Positions 9,071-20,560 of a DNA stretch of 64,000 bases are shown piece after piece. The first letter of the stretch is position 1. The number at the start of each line of letters is the position of its first letter. The position numbers were made by a program, and so were the translations under genes. The notes under the pieces were generated by a model. That model was given only the letters and a program-made list of their open reading frames with translations, ran no database searches and was not told the origin of the DNA. The stretch comes from Lonicera japonica. Lineage: Eukaryota > Streptophyta > Magnoliopsida > Dipsacales > Caprifoliaceae. The stretch spans positions 35,809,234-35,873,233 of the forward strand of contig CM038471.1 of the NCBI GenBank assembly GCA_021464415.1. The letters are read 5' to 3'.

Positions 9071-11115
9071 CTCATAATGTGTATAAAGATTAAAATTTAT
9101 TCTTCTATATGATCTTGAAAATGTCCGTAAGCTAGTGTGCTCTATATTCCCTTCATGTCTTCTTTTTCAGTTTGTGTTCATCATTTTAATAAAATTCTTG
9201 CAATGCATCTTAATTGGAAAAAATGAGACTTTAATTTATTACAACTGCGTTTCTTTCTTCCTTACTTTTTATATATCTCACCTCTTCATTTATTCTCTCT
9301 AATGTTAAAAAAATAAATTTTTAGACAGTCTCTCAAATTATGAATCTAGCTCACCCTGTTTTAGATGTCTCCACACTAATGTTCGTACGTATACTATAAA
9401 TAATTCTTACTTTTTTATGAAGTTGAAATTTATGTTTTGTTTTAAAAGTTTAAAAGTTACTTTAGAAAACTTTATATGAGATTATTTTCTATTTAATCTC
9501 TTTTAGATAATTCCAAGAATGCTATTTCATGGTGCACAATTTACTTCCACGTTCTTTTTAGGCAGGCATTATTTTATTATATTGAACTATTACGTACATT
9601 ATAAATTTATCATATTATAAAATTAGAGTTTTGAAATTTCACATGAATAATTATTGAAATTAATACTAGCTGTACAATAAGTATGTATGCTAAACGCCTA
9701 AACTATAATAAAATCGAATTATCATGAATCTAGTTATGTACTGAAGGAAAATACGAGGGTTTAATAATATGGGTTTAATATATGAATTTATATTTTTGGG
9801 TCGATTTAGATAACTTTTTTAGATGTGTTAGGCATTTTTTAATTAATTAGTTATTAATAGTAAATTTATTAAAAAAAAGTATTTAAAAAAAAACAACCTT
9901 AAAAAAAATGGATCAATTAGAAAGTGGAAAATCAAACTATCCACCTTCAATTAGTAGGCGAGAGTTACAACGATTAATTTGAGTATCGTTTTATATAACT
10001 CAGAATAACAATTTCCTTTCATTTTATCAGACATACGTACATCATCATCAACATTATAATTATTATTTAAGAAAAACTCTCACAGGGAAAGGAGGAAGGG
10101 GGCCTTTAAACACAATCCTGACTTTATCCTCGGCTGATACCATTTGTAATATCAACAAACACAGGCGGAGCTAGGATTTAATATGAAGGAGGCAAAAAAA
10201 AATAGACTATATTATAAGATGCAAATGACAAAATTTGATGCACAATATCTTTATCAGGTGGGCAAAAAATATAATTTTCTCTTCAAATAAGGTGGGTAAA
10301 ATTTATATCATCACATATTTAAAAAAATCTCCCCCAAAATAAGAAGGAAAAACAAGCTAATTTTAAAAAATAATGGGGGAACACTACTACTAATTGTGGA
10401 TTCGGTTTGTCTAAGGTGGGAACACTACTACTAAACTCGTTTTTCAAAGATTTATATATTGCATTAGAGTTTCTACAAAATTGGGGATTTTCTTTAAAAA
10501 CCTTAGGTTATATTGATTGCATGTGGGTTGGGTTGCATAAACCTTCAATTGGTTGTTAATGATATATAGTTGAATATCACTTGGATTACATAATTGCACA
10601 AGTAGTTATACATTTAAAGTAGAATACTTGAGGATTTGTATAGAACCCAATTTGTAGTCAATATGAATACGCTAGAATTGGGAATTTCTAGTGTTACTCC
10701 CATATGACGATTGATTATGGTTTATAACTAATGGATATAAATATTTATGCGAGTAAATACACGTATACGATGTTAGTCTTGTAATTTCCATAAAAAGCCA
10801 CAAAGAGTGAATAGTAGGAGACCGTTTTTGAGCATTTGTATAAATATGCGGTCTTCAAAGCTATTGATGAGATTTTATCATAGTATATCCTAGATATATA
10901 TAGTGAAGAACATTACAAACTCAATCTTGGTGAAATTTGGAAAAGACACTAAATTACTTACGAAATGGCCTTTGAATCGTACATATAACTTACTAGGCTC
11001 AAAGATTAGCAATTAACGTATGCTAATTGGCTTGATATGCGTAAGAAGAAATAATCCAACATAGTGGTCGGAATTGAATGGCATGGAACCATGTGGCTTA
11101 TTATAGATGATACGG
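9071..11115. other. AT-rich intergenic DNA
   Basis: I see no gene. The right part (about 10600-11115) is the sequence into which Tat-A inserted and may belong to the LTR-like sequence that resumes at 22072. The duplicated target TACGG is at 11111-11115. Confidence 0.5.
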
Positions 11116-12711
11116 TGTGAGAATCCGCAAATGCGACCCCCGGGTCTCGTCCCCGTTCGTTGGGCGTCTGAAACGTCGGACGAATTCCGTCGTTCCATTT
11201 GCTGGAGTATCTTTGTTGATAGTTTATATCGGGTGTCCCTATGTTCTGTTTCTAGATGCAAAAGGGTTCGTTCAGAGTCGCCAGTACGTTTTACGAGAAA
11301 ACGGACAAAACAGTTGTGTAAGAGAAAAGGCTATAGACAAGCCTTTTCTTTACACGTTTGTCTACGAAACCAAGATTCTATAGGGTTCGAAAACTATATT
11401 ACGGTTTGGGAAGGTGTTAAGCACCCATTCCGCCCTTTTGGTCTCTAGTGGTCTTATATGTTTATTCTATGTTGAAAAATTGGATGCTTTTACTGACAGT
11501 CTACTACTTTTGAATGAAAACCCTAATTTCTGGGAAAAGCGAGGAAAGGGATAAAAACCTTTGTGTTCTGAAATCCGATGTTTTTATTATTTTGAAAGAT
11601 GTAAATACAAATGACAAAACCTTTTTATTTTGAAAGAGTGTTCCGTATCATTTCCTCAGATAATGACGGTTTTCTCGTGTTTGTGATTACTTTTAAAAGT
11701 TCGGATTTTGTATCTGGACTAATTTAATATGGAATTAGAACTCTTTGAGGAGAGTTTTATCAGACACGTCGCAGTCTATAGAAAAGACAGGATATGCTGA
11801 TTTTAATTCCTAGATAAGTCTTATCAGTCCTGGTTTTGAAAACAGAATTTTATCCGGATGATAATATACTTATACTTCTGATTTTGCAAATGGTTTTATC
11901 AGGGTCTTTTGTTTTGCAAACAGTAAACTATTTGTAACTTGACAATAAGTTTATTCAAATAAAATGTGGACAAAACAACAAAAGTAAAACGAGTACACAG
12001 ATATTTAATGTTAAATACTGGAAGAGACTTTATTTACCTTCCCGACGAGAATAATAATAAGAAAGAAAATATAATACGGCAGAGAGATCTCCGGCGATAA
12101 TAATCTTCTCCTTCTTCAGATATTTTCGAGAATTCGATTCCAGAGATGGGACACGTCGAGTGCCGAGAATAGATTCGATAATTCTTCAGAAATAAGATGA
12201 TAATCGAGAAAGCTTGACGAGAGACTAGAAAATCAGATCAGAAACCTCTCATTCTTGATGTTCTGCTCTGCTACTGCTTTCTTGTTGACGTTTTCTCGTT
12301 GTCACTGTGCTGTCTCTAATCCTTGGGAGGTGTTGGGCTATTTATAGTGCTGGGAAAGGTGTTTGTTGCGCGACAATGTGTGTATGTCGCGCGACATGTC
12401 CCCCAAAAAGGGGTTTGTCGCGCGACAATGTGTGTATGTCGCGCGACATTCAACTTCAATGATGTTTCCGACAGACTGATGTGTCAGAAAGTGAATGGTG
12501 GGGTGTTTGTCGTGCGACATGTCCCTATAAAGGGCATTTTTTGTGCGACATACTTGATTGTCGTGCGACATTTCCCTTAAAAACAGGTTTGTTTGGCCGA
12601 CAAACCCTTTCGAGGCAGTTTCAGGTGTTCGGGTGGGTCCCGGACTCCAGAAATAGTAGTTCTCGAAGGTCGTTAGGGTTCTTGCGGGGGTCACAGATCG
12701 GGGTGTCTACA
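11116..12711 (-). mobile_element. Tat-A 3' LTR (left, complete)
   Basis: It starts TGTGAGAATCC and ends GTGTCTACA on the plus strand, about 1596 bp. In element orientation the U3 holds a TATA box CTATAAATAG (plus 12339-12348). Upstream of this is a palindrome cluster at 12361-12570. Next to the LTR on the inner side, the minus strand reads GAGTCGAGAGGGTT, a plausible polypurine tract. Confidence 0.9.
12361..12570. promoter_or_regulatory. TGTCGCGCGACA palindrome cluster in the Tat-A left LTR
   Basis: Perfect or one-base-changed copies of TGTCGCGCGACA recur here about seven times, some as variants GTCGTGCGAC. They are interleaved with two small hairpins (CCCCAAAAAGGGG and CCCTATAAAGGG). The cluster lies just upstream of the LTR TATA box in element orientation, where promoter operators would sit. 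Regulatory function is inferred from position only. Confidence 0.6.
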
Positions 12712-12919
12712 AACCCTCTCGACTCAAGCTCCTTGCTTGCAAGGAATTGAGGCGACTGCAAGAGACCATGATCCATGGCTCCCGCATGAACTCTAAAGGA
12801 GTGTGCGTATGAAAATGTGTTCGTGAATGCCTCTAGAGAGGGCTTGTGTTTGGTTTTGCCTCTAGAGAGGGCTTTTGTTACCTCATTGCCTCTTTGGAGG
12901 GCTTTGATTTGCTCCACTA

Positions 12920-13925
12920 GCCTCAGATGGGAGGACTACCATTGCTCCACTGTGCCTCTCTGGGAGGGCTTCGCCTCAGGTGGGAGGACTACCATTGCTC
13001 CATTTTGCGCCTCAGGTGGGAGGACTACCATTGATCCACTAGCCTCAGATGGGAGGACTACCATTGATCCAAGCGCCTCAGATGGGAGGACTACCATTTG
13101 CTCCACTGTGCCTCTTTGGGAGGGCTTCGCCTCAGGTGGGAGGACTACCATTGCTCCATTTTACGCCTCATGTGGGATGACTACCATTGCTCCACAAGCC
13201 TCAGATGGGAGGACTACCATTGATCCACTTTGCGCTTCAGGTGGGAGGACTACCATTTGCTCCACGGTGCCTCTCTGGGAGGGCTTCGCCTCAGGTGGGA
13301 GGACTACCATTGCTCCATTTTGTGCCTTAGGTGGGAGGACTACCATTGCTCCACAAGCCTCAGATAGGAGGACTACCATTAATCCACTTTGCGCCTCAGG
13401 TGGGAGGACTACCATTTGCTCCACTGTGCCTCTCTAGGAGGGCTTCGCCTCAGGTGGGAGGACTACCATTGCTCCATTTTGCGCCTCAGGTGGGAGGACT
13501 ACCATTGCTCCACTAGCCTCAGATGGGAGGACTACCATTGATCCACTTTGCGCCTCAGGTGGGAGGACTACCATTTGCTCCACTGTGCCTCTCTAGGAGG
13601 GCTTCGCCTCAGGTGGGAGGACTACCATTGCTCCATTTTGCGCCTCAGGTGGGAGGACTACCATTGCTCCACTAGCCTCAGATGGGAGGACTACCATTGA
13701 TCCACTTTGCGCCTCAGGTGGGAGGACTACCATTTGCTCCACTGTGCCTCTCTGGGAAAGCTTCGCCTCAGGTGGGAGGACTACCATTGCTCAATTTTGC
13801 GCCTCAGGTGGGAGGACTACCATTGCTCCACTAGCCTCAGATGGGAGGACTACCATTGATCCACTTTACGCCTCAGGTGGGACGACTACCATTTGCTCCA
13901 CTGTGCCTCTCTGGGAGAGCTTTGG
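12920..13925. repeat. Higher-order minisatellite array, Tat-A
   Basis: Basic units of about 36-38 bp (GCCTCAGGTGGGAGGACTAC, then CATTGCTCCA) are organised into blocks marked by GCCTCTCTGGGAGGGCTTCG. The markers start at about 12953, 13110, 13269, 13428, 13587, 13746 and 13904, so a higher-order period of about 159 bp repeats six times. Open frames in all phases across the array are a by-product of the repeat. Confidence 0.92.
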
Positions 13926-13945
13926 ATCTGTAAAAAAGAAAATTG

Positions 13946-14038
13946 CCTCTGGGAGGGCTTTTGTGAGTATTTTTGCCTCTGGTGAGGGCTTGTGTTTGTG
14001 TTTTGCCTCTGGCGAGGGCTTGTGTTTGTTGCCTCTCT
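13946..14038. repeat. Second minisatellite (about 30-bp unit), Tat-A
   Basis: Units of the form TTGCCTCTGGCGAGGGCTTG followed by TGTTTGTG occur about three times here. Related units also precede the main array at about 12829-12915. Tat-B has roughly twice as many. Confidence 0.8.
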
Positions 14039-14827
14039 TAGACTGCTAGAGTGAGAGTGAATAAATCTTTGCGAGGGTGAAAAGAGCTTCTCGGGGTCTA
14101 ATTCGGATGTCCGTTTCCCTGTATCTTTCTGAACTTTACACTCATGTTTTCCTCGAGTGAAGATACTTCTCTCATAAGGCAGTTTTCGAATTTCTTTTGC
14201 TCTCCGTAGAGTGATGATACGAGGTTTTCCAAACCATCTCTTTTGTATCGTGCTGAAAAGAAAATTTGTTTGAAAGTTCAATCTCTGATCTCTGTTCTTT
14301 TCTTTTTTCTCTTTTGGTGGGCCCACATCGTATTCTGTTTTTCGATGCCCTTATTTCTTCCTCTTTTGGGAAAGACTTTTCCTAGCCTTTTCTGTTTTTG
14401 ACCAGGAGTCTTTTATCCCTTCATCGTGATCAAGAGCCTTACTCACCCAAAACGAAGCCCTGAGCCGGTTTTGGCCTAGCTGTCACTTTTGGTGTGGCTC
14501 TCCCTGTCACTCTGCATTTCTGTTTCTCTCGCTCGCTTTGGGCGCTCATGCTGGTTCTTTCTCTTTTCTACTCTTTCAATTTTTTCTATTCCCGTCTTAT
14601 CCGGGTATTTGCTTTTTCTCATTGATGGTCTTGGTCCTTCCTGGGAGATCAGAGACTACTTTAACCATGTGTCCGCATTTTTCGGAGAGATGATTTGGAA
14701 GTCCTTTCCTCAAATTCTCATCCTGGGCGTGCAGTTTTTAGCAATTTTTTTGAAAACTGCTTCTCCGAAATCCCCCTGCAGGAGATAAAATGAGAAAAAG
14801 GTCAAAAAATCAGGGGAGGGGGGTGAT
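14039..14827. other. Spacer between minisatellite and antisense promoter, Tat-A
   Basis: This non-coding spacer is closely matched by 47160-47955 in Tat-B. It is pyrimidine-rich on the plus strand. A roughly 100-codon plus-strand frame is open in both copies but has no recognisable domain. Confidence 0.6.
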
Positions 14828-14889
14828 TGTCGCGCGACATCTCGGTGGCAAGGCTCTTTGTCGCGCGACATATTGATCCACTATATAAA
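14828..14889 (+). promoter_or_regulatory. Promoter of the Tat-A plant-mobile-domain gene
   Basis: Two perfect TGTCGCGCGACA palindromes (14828-14839 and 14859-14870) are followed 11 bp later by the TATA box TATATAAA (14882-14889). The start codon is at 15027. The palindrome is the same as in the LTR of this element. The layout is conserved in Tat-B. Confidence 0.65.
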
Positions 14890-15026
14890 CCCCTTGCTGA
14901 GCTCATTCCACCTCATTCTCTCATTCCTCTTTCTCTCTCTAGCTCTCTTTCTCTCTTCTCCCAAGCGCGGAAGCCCTGCCGCTTTTCCGACTTTTCCGGT
15001 TTTTCTTATATTCCACTCATACTCAG

Positions 15027-18000
15027 ATGGATCCTGCACAGCCAGATAGATTAGAGGGTGACCAGGAGGAGGTCACCTTTACTGACGCTCAGGGCGTTCT
15101 CCGGTGCAATCCTCATCATTACGATTGGGAGGACCTCGACTAGTACGGAGAGGATGGGGTGGATCGCGGTCGGGCAGTGGTCTACCGAGATGTTACTCGG
15201 GCTGCTCCAGTCCAGGATGTCCCGTGGCTTTTGATGGAGCCGGTTTCTCACGAGATCCGTCGACGGTCTCTGGTATGGCTTCTTTTCGTGTTTTTATCTA
15301 TTTTATTATTTCTGTCATTTCCTGCATGTATTTTAAACAATGTTAGTATGCATGTCTGCTTGGAAATAACGTCCGATTTAGCGAACACATACTTTTACTT
15401 GTGATACCCTTTAGGTTCTTTTTAGAAAATTACATAATGTACCCCTATAACTCTATAACTCTCATAATTAGACCAAAATACCCTCAGGTTTGGAAAATTG
15501 CATAATTTACCCTTATATCCCTATAACTCTCATAATTACACCAAAATACCCTCAGGTTTGGAAAATTACATAATTTACCCTTATAACCCTATAACTCTCA
15601 TAATTACACCAAAATACCCTCAGGTTTGGAAAATTACATAATTTACCCTTACAACGCTATAACTCTCATAATTATACCAGAATACCCTCAGGTTTTGGAA
15701 AATCACATAATTTTACCCTTATAACCCTATATCTCTCATAATTACACCAAAATACCCTCAGGTTTGGAAAATTACATAATTTACTCTTATAACCCTATAA
15801 CTCTCATAATTACACCAAAGTACCCTCAGGTTTTGGAAAATCACATAATTTACCTTTATAACCCTATAACTCTCACAATTACACCAAAATACCCTCAGGT
15901 TTGGAAAATTACAAAATTTACCCTTATAACCCTATAACTCTCATAATTACACCAAAATACCCTCAGGTTTGGAAAATCACATAATTTACCCTTATAACCC
16001 TATAACTCTCATAATTACACCAAAATACCCTCAAGTTTGGAAAATTACATAATTTGCCCTTATAACCCTATAACTCTCATAATTATACCAAAATACCCTC
16101 AGGTTTGGAAAATCACATAATTTACCCTTATAACCCTATAACTCTCATAATTACACCAAAATACCCTCAGGTTTTGGAAAATCACATAATTTACCCTTAC
16201 AACCCTATAACTCTCATAATTATACCAAAGTACCCTCAGGTTTTGGAAAATCACATAATTTACATTTATAACCCTATAACTCTCATAATTACACCAAAAT
16301 ACCCTCAGGTTTAGAAAATCACATAATTTACCCTTATAACCTTATAACACTCATAATTACACCAAAATACCCTCAGGTTTCTTATATCTATATCTCCCTT
16401 TTGTTTGCAGTGGGTCGGCCGAGGTTAGGGTTCTCCCAACGCTATTTCTTTGGAGTGGAAACAAGCACCGGCCCCTGTCCAGGAGTTGCTCCTTGCGACT
16501 CCATTTAGTTCCCTCTTTGACGCCCTTCCGGAGCGAGTATCTAGGGCGGCAGTTTTAGTGTCGGCATTGGCCTCCCATTGGTGGGATACTACTCATACCT
16601 TCCATTGGAGCTGGGGGGGAGATGACGATGACCCCCCTCGATCTTTTTACTCTAACCGGGATTCCTTCAGGGGGTCCCTATACAGATCGATGTCCCCTTG
16701 CGTCTGACGGCAGAGGGCGTTGTTGGTGCACTAGGATGGTTCCCGGAGCGACGGAGTTCCGGTGATACGATTCCTCGAGCTGTCTTGGTTACGCGATTAG
16801 CCACAGAGATAGCTCGATTAGTTGCTTCGGGGGTGCCGATGACCCGTCAGGAGGCGCGCCAGTATGCCCGCGTCCTTCTTCTATTGACACTCCATGATCT
16901 ATTCGAGGCCCGTGGGGGGGACACGGCCCATCTTTGGTGGTTGCCCTATCTTCGGGACTTCAGTATCATGTTTGACTACGACTGGGGAGGCTTCATTCTT
17001 GCAGTCCTATATGATGCCATGGACCAGGTTTCTCACCATTTAGCCCTGAACCTCAAGGGCTTCTCATTGCTGTGGGAGGTACATACTTTTGTCCTTTTAT
17101 CTTTGCTTCAGTTCTTTGTATATTACTTGTTGATTATTGTTGATATTCTTTATATTTTCTCTTCAGAGTTGGTTCGTTGCGTATACTCGTCTGGGGCACG
17201 CCCAAGGGGATCTCCTCGTCGAGAACGAGGATCAATTTCCTTTTCTCCGCCGATTCATTGCGGGGAACTACAGGGCTCCCTATGTATACCGGACTCGGGA
17301 GACTGGAGCTGCTGCTGTCCATGACCTGTTGGAGGAGCAGGTAAATATTTTAGTATTCTTGCTTTTCAATAGTCAGACAAAAATATAAATTACTGAAATA
17401 AAATCTTGTTCTTTTTTCAGATTGAGTGGGCCCCTTGGGGTGATCTGGGTCTCCATTTTGGGTATGGCCGTGCTCTGACCGCCTCGAGGACCAGGCGGCT
17501 TATCAGGGACGAGTACGGTCTTCACTTCTATTTGGGCGAGAGGGTTATTCTCCAGCATACACCGGCCCAGTGGCCTCGAGTTCCTTTATTCCCGCCAGTT
17601 CTGATGAGGCGAACGGGCAAGATCGACCCGATGATGGTGCAGGCGTTGGGTGACGGGCATGGATTTCAAACTTTCACCGAGGAGGGAGATTATACTGTCT
17701 TCGCTGCCCGTTATTTGATGAGGGAGCCGAAGGGGACTCGGGGACGAGTCTTCTATGAGCGATACCGGGCGTTGGGAGGCGATCCCAACTATATACAAAG
17801 ACAGACTCATTTGTTCAGGACGATCCCCGGTCATTTGCCGCCTATCCCTGATCAGAGGAATAACATTTTGGATTCTGACGATGATGACCCTGAGGGAGAG
17901 AGGGACGTCCCTGCTGCTGCCGAGGGAGGTGCTGATAGGCCTGAGGGCGGTGAGGGAGGTGGGACAGTAGCGGTTCCAGAGTAGCTGTCTCAGACCACGC

Positions 18001-18906
18001 CTAGAGAGGAGCAGGATGCTGAGAGAGGGGGAGGTGAGCGGTCCTGGGAGCCTGCGGACTTCAGGGTCGACTACGAGCAGTTTGGGAGGACCCCTCCTGT
18101 TACTGCTGTTTTTAGTGGGGTCCCGCCTCTGAGAGCGACGGTCGTTGTGGACCCTCCGGGTGTTCGTACTTATGCCACGCTGACTCCTCTTCCGTCTGCT
18201 GCCATGGGTCCTCCGGTCAGATCTACAGGTCTTGGTGGCTCATCTTCTCGTCCTCCTTTATTCCCGATTCATGAGGAGGGTGGGTCTACTTTTGCTGCTA
18301 TGCCGGCGAGTTCGTCCGTCCATCCGGTAGATCGTCCGACACTTCCTCGGGACTTCTCCTATGTTGGTGCTGGTTTACGTCGATATACGGTGCCAGAGTA
18401 TCTTCTCCCTGAGGATACGTTTGACTACTTGGGTGGCCGTTCTGATGATGAGGTATGTACTTTTCTTCCCTCAATATCCATTCATATCCATGCTTACTTA
18501 TTTTATCGGTGCTGATTCTTCTTTCTTTTCTTTTCAGTGGGTGAGCGTGCGTGTGGCGGATCTGAGGGCTTGGCATTCCCAGTACCTTTACAGCTGGAAC
18601 CTGCTCCAGTACGTTGGTCGAGACCCTACGACATACATGCGTGACTATCAGAGGGCGATCGACGTTTCCTTGCGGGCGGATGACCCTCTGTCTTCCTCTC
18701 GTGCTCGGACGGAGTCTCGGAGGAACAGTAGCCGGACTTCCAGGCGGTCTTGGTCCTCGGTGATCCGTCCCACGGCTCCGGTCCAGCCGACAGGGCCTTC
18801 GCAGGCAGCAGCTCCCTCTACTCAGGGCATCCTAGAGGTCGATCCTACTCCGGAGGAGGATTCCGGTGACAGTGGTAGCGTGTCGAAGCGCGCTAGGATA
18901 GATTAG
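15027..18906 (+). pseudogene. Antisense plant mobile domain (PMD) gene, five exons, Tat-A copy
   Basis: Exons by splice signals and comparison with Tat-B: 15027-15272, 16411-17078, 17167-17340, 17421-18452 and 18538-18906. All four introns are GT-AG and phase 0. Exon 2 carries the PMD hallmark: HTFHWSW just before a homopolymer shift, and LFEARGGDTAHLWWLPYLRD later. PMD proteins occur in plants (MAIN-like) and in some Ty3/gypsy elements; their molecular role is largely unknown. Exon 4 ends in an acidic and glycine-rich tail, and exon 5 has SR-rich stretches and ends KRARID, a possible nuclear signal. Breaks: TAG at 15141, TAG at the sixth codon of exon 2, an extra G in the run near 16612-16619, a second G-run shift near 16670, and a TAG near 17982. 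The gene is antisense to gag-pol. Confidence 0.75.
15273..16410 (+). repeat. Intron 1 of the Tat-A PMD gene, filled by a 68-bp minisatellite
   Basis: The intron runs from GTATGGCTTC to TTTGTTTGCAG. From about 15420 to 16380 it is almost entirely a tandem array of about 14 copies of a 68-bp unit (GTTTGGAAAATTACATAATT, then TACCCTTATAACCCTATAAC and onward). Units differ at a few sites. The array occupies the same place in Tat-B with about 12 units. Confidence 0.9.
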
Positions 18907-19231
18907 TTTTCTTTTTCTGTATTTGGTTAGTTCAGATAGATATGTAGTTTTTATTTTTAGACGTTTAGACAGAGATTTAGTTTTTTGAAAACTGTTCTTT
19001 TATTAGTTCTTTATGAAAAATCCTTATTTGTGTCTGATGTTATGCATTTATTTATCTATGATGAATGATAATTACATGGATTGATAAATTAGGAATCGTA
19101 CCTTGTAATGTGGCTGTGCTTAGGGTTCTTGCAAAATAACAGAGTGAGCACAATGCATAAAAAAAGTGGATCTTTTGGCAAGAATGACTCTTATGTGTGA
19201 GAAAAGTAAAAATAGGGTATGACCAAGTGGG

Positions 19232-19313
19232 ATTGTCACGCGACAATCCCTCCTGGACATGGGTTTGTCGCACGACAAACAAGTACATGATCCTCTTTTT
19301 TTGCTATAAATAC
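19232..19313 (+). promoter_or_regulatory. Promoter of the second antisense gene, Tat-A
   Basis: Two palindrome variants, ATTGTCACGCGACAAT (19232-19247) and TTTGTCGCACGACAAA (19264-19279), precede the TATA box CTATAAATAC at 19304-19313. The start codon at 19351 is close, implying a leader of only about 15-20 nt. Each palindrome carries one change from the intact core seen in Tat-B. Confidence 0.6.
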
Positions 19314-19350
19314 ACTCATCTTCCTTCCTTCATACCCACACCTTCCCAAA

Positions 19351-20560
19351 ATGTCTTCTTATCTCACAAGTTCTGATTTTTCTTATGTTGAAGCCCGAGA
19401 TGCTCTGATATCTTCTGAGAATGGCTTGAACTTTGGTGTATTTCGTCCTTTAGTGGGTTGGTGCCATCGTCCTGTAGATTTTTCCTTTTTGTTGGGTGCT
19501 TTGTACTTCTGGAGTCCTGCGGATCATCTTTTCCGTTTCGGGCTAGATGAGCTCTATCCGACTTATGAAGAATTTTCCTGGCTGTTGCATTCTGATGTTC
19601 ATCTCCCAATGGCTATTCCCATAGAAGAAATTGGTCCTCGAGACATGTTAATTGCTCTGTTAGCCATTCCCCAAGTGGCTTGTGATGGTTTTATTATTGA
19701 TGGGCTTCTTGACCTTCATAAAATGGTGAGGTTCTTTCATCGTTATGAGGAGAGAGCTTCTTATAGTGCGGGGCGTACTATAGCAGCCTTGATTTGTCTT
19801 GTTTTTGATATGCTACTGGTGACGGGCTCTTCCTATATTGATCCGACTATTCTGAGTTTGATTTAACATGCTAAGAATGGGGAATCTATAGCGCCTATCG
19901 TTCTTACAGAGACTCTGAATGGCCTGGATGACCTCAAAAGGGGACCTTTACCCTTCCTCAGGGGAAGTCCGCCCTTACTATATATGTGGCTGTTGGAGCG
20001 TTTCCAATCGGTGGGCTTTAATGGGGTTCGGCTTGACAACCCGACGCATTTCTTCTGTCGTCCCCTTTTTAGTGCCTTGACCATGTCTTCCTCTGATTGG
20101 ACGGTGTGGTTTTCAGAGAATTTTTGAGCTATCCGGTGGAACATTCCTTGGTAGAAGCTGAGGACGATAGTGTTTAGTACCGCGGGGCAGAATTACGTTC
20201 GGCTCCGTGGGCTCTGGTTTACTTCTTTTTATCTTCCAGGGCGTCTTCTTCGGCAATTTAACGTCCTTCAAGGCATCCCCATTAGTCTGAACAACTTCTC
20301 TTCCGAGTCTAAGTTTCTGACCCAGCATGTTTTTTCGTCGGTGGAGAGATCGTGGCGTGCTCGACTGACTCGTCAGTTCAACTATGCTCGTTTTGGTATT
20401 TCCAGGCCCCTCCGGGTTGACATCATCCGTTCTCGTTGGGGGTCTCTAGAAGAGGAGCTGATTGATGACCCCTTTCAAATGGAATGGTTTCGGTTCATGG
20501 ATACTGAGGCCACTGATGATAACATAGCCCTTGCGTACCAGATTCTGGATGAGGCTCGAA
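19351..20560 (+). pseudogene. Second antisense gene (DUF7745-like), truncated Tat-A copy
   Basis: It is a single exon starting MSSYLTSSDFSYVEARDALI. The central part (FDLDELYPTYEEFSWLL-like block, then GRTIAALICLVFDMLLVTG and LAETLNGLDDLK in the sister copy) resembles the plant transposon-associated DUF7745 type; I assign this from memory of the pattern. Function is unknown. The frame is interrupted by TAA at 19864 and by TGA and TAG near 20124-20155. The 3' end is lost: after GATGAGGCTCGAA the sequence passes into the truncated LTR, removing the last residues present in Tat-B. It lies downstream of the PMD gene on the same strand. Confidence 0.65.

Noticed and set aside
10137..10200. Copia primer-binding site (TGGTATCAG on minus) with an LTR starting at 10145
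   Set aside because: No LTR body, partner or coding region can be followed from it.
12361..12570. CRISPR-like array
   Set aside because: Regular palindromic repeats with short linkers lie in a plant LTR; linkers are themselves repeats, not unique spacers.
12338..12694. Recurrent 110-140 residue ORFs in all four Tat LTRs
   Set aside because: They translate the palindrome cluster (repeated CRATYTHCRAT) and lie across the TATA box; they persist because the LTR sequence is repeated.
12817..13437. 206-residue ORF and many overlapping ORFs in the minisatellite
   Set aside because: Open frames in several phases and on both strands are an artefact of the low-stop tandem repeat.
14489..14788. Hydrophobic ORF of about 100 residues upstream of the PMD promoter
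   Set aside because: It is open in both Tat copies, but it is pyrimidine-rich spacer, lies upstream of the mapped TATA box, changes by a 12-bp insertion and has no family.
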